This document shows positions 5,578 to 7,550 of a DNA stretch of 7,550 nucleotides, piece by piece (the first letter of the stretch is position 1; every line of letters starts with the position of its first letter). Location: NCBI GenBank assembly GCA_002399505.1, contig DHDT01000004.1, forward strand, positions 112,559 to 120,108, read 5' to 3'. The notes beneath the pieces are model-generated. The model worked only from the letters and a program-made list of their open reading frames with translations. It ran no database searches and was not told where the DNA came from. Position numbers and translations under genes: made by a program. Origin of the DNA: Caryophanales bacterium UBA4869 (lineage in GTDB: Bacteria; Bacillota_I; Bacilli_A; RFN20; CAG-288).

Positions 5578-6156
5578 TTACTTCTTCTTAAGAGCTTCTT
5601 TGAAATCGATCTTTCTCTCTTTAAGTATCTCAATGTACTTTTTATAGATGAAATCGGAAGCTTTCTCGATGCCCATCTTCTCAGTATCGACGAAGATATC
5701 GATCATCGCTCTCATCTTGTCATCAATGGCAAAGGCGGTCTTATCTTCCTGAAGACGAGAAGCGATCTTATCAGGAGCATCACCTCTCTGAGCCATACGG
5801 TCATGTCTGGTCTTCTCATAGGCGAGCATATAGAAGAGAACGATATTGGGATCGTTCAAGCCTCTGTAGGTCTTAGCGCCGTTAAGTTCGACAGCCATGC
5901 ATTTATCGACTCTGACTTCATCTCTTGAAGTTCCATAGTAGTGTCCATTATAAAATACAGTCTCGATAAAATAGTCTTCGTTCTTCAGGCGAAGGAATTC
6001 ATCTTCGCTGACAAAGTGATAATCCACATCATTCTTCTCTCCGATACGGATGGGACGAGTGGTATGAGTGATTACTTTTCGAATTCCATAATGCTTTTGA
6101 AGAAAAAGACAGGCAGCAGTCTTACCAGATGCAGATGGACCCGTAAGAATAATCAT
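5578..6156 (-). CDS. Guanylate kinase-family nucleotide kinase
   Basis: Guanylate kinases phosphorylate GMP or dGMP with ATP. The 192-residue protein begins with a P-loop, GPSASGKT (residues 6-13). The GMP-binding block THTTRPIRIGE follows (30-40; Arg34 and Arg37 as in yeast Arg38 and Arg41), then DVDYHFVSEDEF (43-54), Glu65 and YGTS (74-77). The usual DIDWQGA-type segment reads VELNGAKT, so Glu90 replaces the GMP-binding Asp. A lid-type RMAQRGD (120-126) and a catalytic-type Arg134 follow. The C-terminus is long, charged and helical. It differs enough from housekeeping Gmk, and lies apart from the usual rpoZ/priA neighbourhood, that it may be a paralog with altered substrate. AAGGAG stands 6 bases before the ATG; a promoter lies in the 58-base gap to the phosphatase gene. 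Confidence 0.82.
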   Translation of the reverse strand: MIILTGPSASGKTAACLFLQKHYGIRKVITHTTRPIRIGEKNDVDYHFVSEDEFLRLKNEDYFIETVFYNGHYYGTSRDEVRVDKCMAVELNGAKTYRGLNDPNIVLFYMLAYEKTRHDRMAQRGDAPDKIASRLQEDKTAFAIDDKMRAMIDIFVDTEKMGIEKASDFIYKKYIEILKERKIDFKEALKKK

Positions 6157-6184
6157 GATATGCTCCTTCTAAATAATATGAGAT

Positions 6185-6213
6185 AGTTTACTTAAATAAT
6201 AAGTATATTTCAA
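6185..6213 (-). promoter_or_regulatory. Candidate promoter of the guanylate kinase-like gene
   Basis: TTGAAA (6213-6208, 5 of 6) and TAAACT (6190-6185, 4 of 6) lie 17 bases apart on the minus strand; the -35 begins just after the upstream phosphatase stop codon. An AT-rich inverted repeat, ACTTA-N5-TAAGT (6190-6204), fills the spacer. Confidence 0.45.
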
Positions 6214-6214
6214 C

Positions 6215-6886
6215 CTAAAACAGCCCATTTACAATCTTAATTATATCTAGGGGGTCATCTATGATGCGTTTAGGCTTCATTTTATACGTTTCAAGGAATT
6301 GACGGCTCTTATAGCCCCAGCTGACAGAATAGATATCTTCGATTCCAAGATTGTAGGCTGTAAGTATATCAGTACCGGAATCGCCAAAATAGGCGCATCT
6401 CTTATAATCAAGGTTATACTCCCTGACGCCTTCTTTAAAGGCTTCAGGGTCAGGTTTGACCTTTCCGTCTAAGGGAATTCCGATAATCTTGTCAAAATAG
6501 CCTTTGCCAAAACACTTGTCGGCAACTTCATTGGCCATCTTCACAGGTTTATTGGTATCGATGAAAAGAAAGATATTGTTTTTCTTAGCATAATCTAGGG
6601 CAGAAACGAGGTTTTCATAAGGAAAAGTATGATCGGTGCAGTGACTTAGATAATACTGATAATAATCGTCAAAGACTTTCTTAGTAAAACTGAGTTTGTC
6701 AGTTCCAAGAGCGCGTTCTATAAGCTTGACTGATCCGTCTCCGATATAGGAACGACACTGCTCTAAAGTAATCAGAGGAAGGCCATTTAATTTAAGAGAA
6801 TAATTAACGCCATCACATAAATCTCCTAGAGAATCAACGATTGTTCCATCCATATCAAAGATAAAAGCCTGGTGTTTTTCAGTCAT
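6215..6886 (-). CDS. HAD-superfamily hydrolase, phosphoglycolate phosphatase-like
   Basis: A cytosolic Mg2+-dependent phosphatase of 223 residues. Motif I is FDMDGTIVDS (10-19), with nucleophile Asp11 and acid/base Asp13. Motif II is DTNKP (110-114), the Lys of motif III lies in KVKPDPE (142-148), and motif IV is YFGDSGTDI (166-174) with Asp169 and Asp173. A helical cap is inserted between motifs I and II (about 20-95), as in the Gph/PGM-like group, so substrates such as 2-phosphoglycolate or other small phosphate esters are likely but cannot be fixed. I chose the ATG at 6886 because AGGAGG lies 6 bases before it and the HAD fold begins at once; an upstream ATG at 7003 would put the promoter inside the gene. 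The guanylate kinase-like gene follows after 58 bases. Confidence 0.9.
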   Translation of the reverse strand: MTEKHQAFIFDMDGTIVDSLGDLCDGVNYSLKLNGLPLITLEQCRSYIGDGSVKLIERALGTDKLSFTKKVFDDYYQYYLSHCTDHTFPYENLVSALDYAKKNNIFLFIDTNKPVKMANEVADKCFGKGYFDKIIGIPLDGKVKPDPEAFKEGVREYNLDYKRCAYFGDSGTDILTAYNLGIEDIYSVSWGYKSRQFLETYKMKPKRIIDDPLDIIKIVNGLF

Positions 6887-6911
6887 AAAACGCCTCCTCT
6901 TCAACGTTAAA

Positions 6912-6920
6912 ATGATACCA
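6912..6920 (-). promoter_or_regulatory. Extended -10 promoter of the HAD phosphatase gene
   Basis: TGGTATCAT on the minus strand is a TGn-extended -10 with 5 of 6 matches to TATAAT. The -35 position is a poor match (A-rich), as is usual for extended -10 promoters. The leader would be about 20 bases and carries GAGGAGG. Confidence 0.5.
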
Positions 6921-7167
6921 CAAAAAGGTCTTCGTTTTTTTATCCTTTTTTCAAAGTGAAAACAAAGACCGAAAAACGAACAAAAATTCGCTGCTTTTTT
7001 CAACTGACTTTTTTAATAAAACTTTTATTGTTTATAATAAGTTTGTTCACCTAGTAAATTACTTTATAAACTAAAATCTTGCTAAATATTCAGTCAGTGA
7101 ACTATAAATTTTCAATACCCGCTTTCAAAAACGAACTTCACGTCGAAAAAAATATTGCAAAAAAGTA
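6921..7167. other. AT-rich divergent intergenic region with inverted repeats upstream of potA
   Basis: The gap between the phosphatase and potA starts (6887-7221) has no credible gene. It holds a 15-base palindrome AATAAAA-C-TTTTATT (7015-7029) next to a TATAAT (7033-7038, plus strand). GTTCAC (7045-7050) is matched by GTGAAC (7097-7102), an 11-base palindrome AGTAAATTACT lies at 7053-7063, and TTCAATAC (7111-7118) is matched by GTATTGAA (7165-7172). The last arm contains the -35 of the potA promoter. Both long pairs have 46-base spacers. These may be operators or RNA stems, but AT-rich sequence yields such repeats by chance. Confidence 0.35.
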
Positions 7168-7195
7168 TTGAATTATTTTAAAAAACCTCTATATT
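7168..7195 (+). promoter_or_regulatory. Candidate potA promoter
   Basis: TTGAAT (7168-7173, 4 of 6) and TATATT (7190-7195, 5 of 6) are separated by 16 bases. The predicted start near 7202 leaves a leader of about 20 bases that contains the ribosome binding site AGGAGG (7211-7216). Weaker upstream alternatives are TATAAT at 7033 and TTGCTA-18-TATAAA at 7079-7108. Confidence 0.5.
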
Positions 7196-7221
7196 TTAAT
7201 CGTGAAAAACAGGAGGGTTCC

Positions 7222-7550
7222 ATGATGCAAAACACAAAAGAAAACAATACTAAATACATCATTGAGCTGAAGAACGTCACCAAGATCTACGACGGCAACA
7301 CGGTCATCGACAAGATGAACCTGAAAATTTCCAAAGGAGAGTTTGTAACTATCCTTGGCCCGTCAGGTTGTGGTAAGTCTACTACTTTACGAATGATTGC
7401 CGGTTTCGAAACGCCTGACTCAGGCGACATTCTCCTTAACGGACGGGATATTACTCCTGTTCCTCCTTACAAAAGACCTATCAACACTGTCTTCCAACAC
7501 TATGCCCTCTTCCCGAATCTCGATGTTTATGACAACGTAGCCTTCGGTCT
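7222..7550 (+). CDS. potA: Spermidine/putrescine ABC transporter ATP-binding protein PotA (3' truncated)
   Basis: The gene runs off the window; 109 complete codons are visible. After a short polar leader come the N-terminal strands ([13 protein letters not shown]), then Walker [10 protein letters not shown] (residues 46-54) and the PotA-typical stretch [18 protein letters not shown]. The Q-loop region follows as [11 protein letters not shown] (Gln92) and DNVAFGL. The signature motif, Walker B and regulatory C-terminal domain lie beyond the edge. PotA is the ATPase of the PotABCD polyamine importer on the cytosolic face of the membrane; the [18 protein letters not shown] wording points to PotA rather than maltose- or iron-type relatives. 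AGGAGG lies 5 bases before the ATG at 7222 and 8 before the adjacent ATG at 7225, so either may be the start. PotB, PotC and PotD genes are expected downstream but cannot be seen. Confidence 0.9.
   Translation, partial: MMQNTKENNTKYIIELKNVTKIYDGNTVIDKMNLKISKGEFVTILGPSGCGKSTTLRMIAGFETPDSGDILLNGRDITPVPPYKRPINTVFQHYALFPNLDVYDNVAFG

Noticed and set aside
5941..6186. Plus-strand open frame opposite the guanylate kinase-like P-loop region
   Set aside because: It is antisense to the conserved N-terminal motifs and extends over a promoter.
6887..7003. N-terminal extension of the HAD phosphatase to an ATG at 7003
   Set aside because: The extension would swallow the extended -10 and the AGGAGG site before 6886, and the HAD fold starts right after Met at 6886. 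The extra residues look unlike a signal or domain.
1..7550. Mobile element, CRISPR array, defence or toxin-antitoxin system
   Set aside because: I saw no transposase, integrase, tandem repeat-spacer pattern, attachment site or small toxin-antitoxin pair on either strand.

Overview
The window looks like ordinary chromosome of a moderately AT-rich Bacillota bacterium, probably in the Bacilli/Erysipelotrichia neighbourhood. The basis is the rpsF-ssb-rpsR operon, an S18 of the Bacillus-like CYFT type, a Y-family polymerase followed by a YolD-like gene, a PotA-type ATPase, and strong AGGAGG-type ribosome binding sites. Two genes end in TGA, which fits the standard bacterial code rather than the Mycoplasma code. 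The placement is an inference from gene content; no rRNA or tRNA lies in the window.

Layout: at the left edge is the 3' part of an MgtE magnesium transporter gene (+). A SRAP/HMCES-type abasic-site protein gene (+) follows with its ATG directly after the mgtE stop. This pair converges, with a 4-base overlap, on a minus-strand pair: a DUF5071 protein and a TrmH/SpoU-family RNA methyltransferase. Next, all on the minus strand and transcribed right to left, come rpsF-ssb-rpsR with a clear promoter, a foldable leader and a strong terminator. Beyond it is a two-gene translesion synthesis operon (Y-family polymerase, then a YolD-like protein, overlapping ATGA). After a 323-base non-coding stretch come a guanylate kinase-family protein and a HAD phosphatase. 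A long AT-rich divergent intergenic region separates the phosphatase from the start of potA (+), which runs off the right edge.

How the genes relate: SSB, the Y-family polymerase and the SRAP protein all act on single-stranded or damaged DNA, but they sit in separate transcription units, so the clustering may be chance. S6, SSB and S18 form a classic conserved operon. The rest are housekeeping or accessory functions with no evident common pathway.

I found no mobile element, CRISPR array, toxin-antitoxin module or defence island, and no convincing new multi-gene system. The most interesting signals are non-coding: a switch-like rpsF leader, promoters placed so close to start codons that two genes may be leaderless, a structured gap beside the polymerase gene, and inverted repeats upstream of potA.
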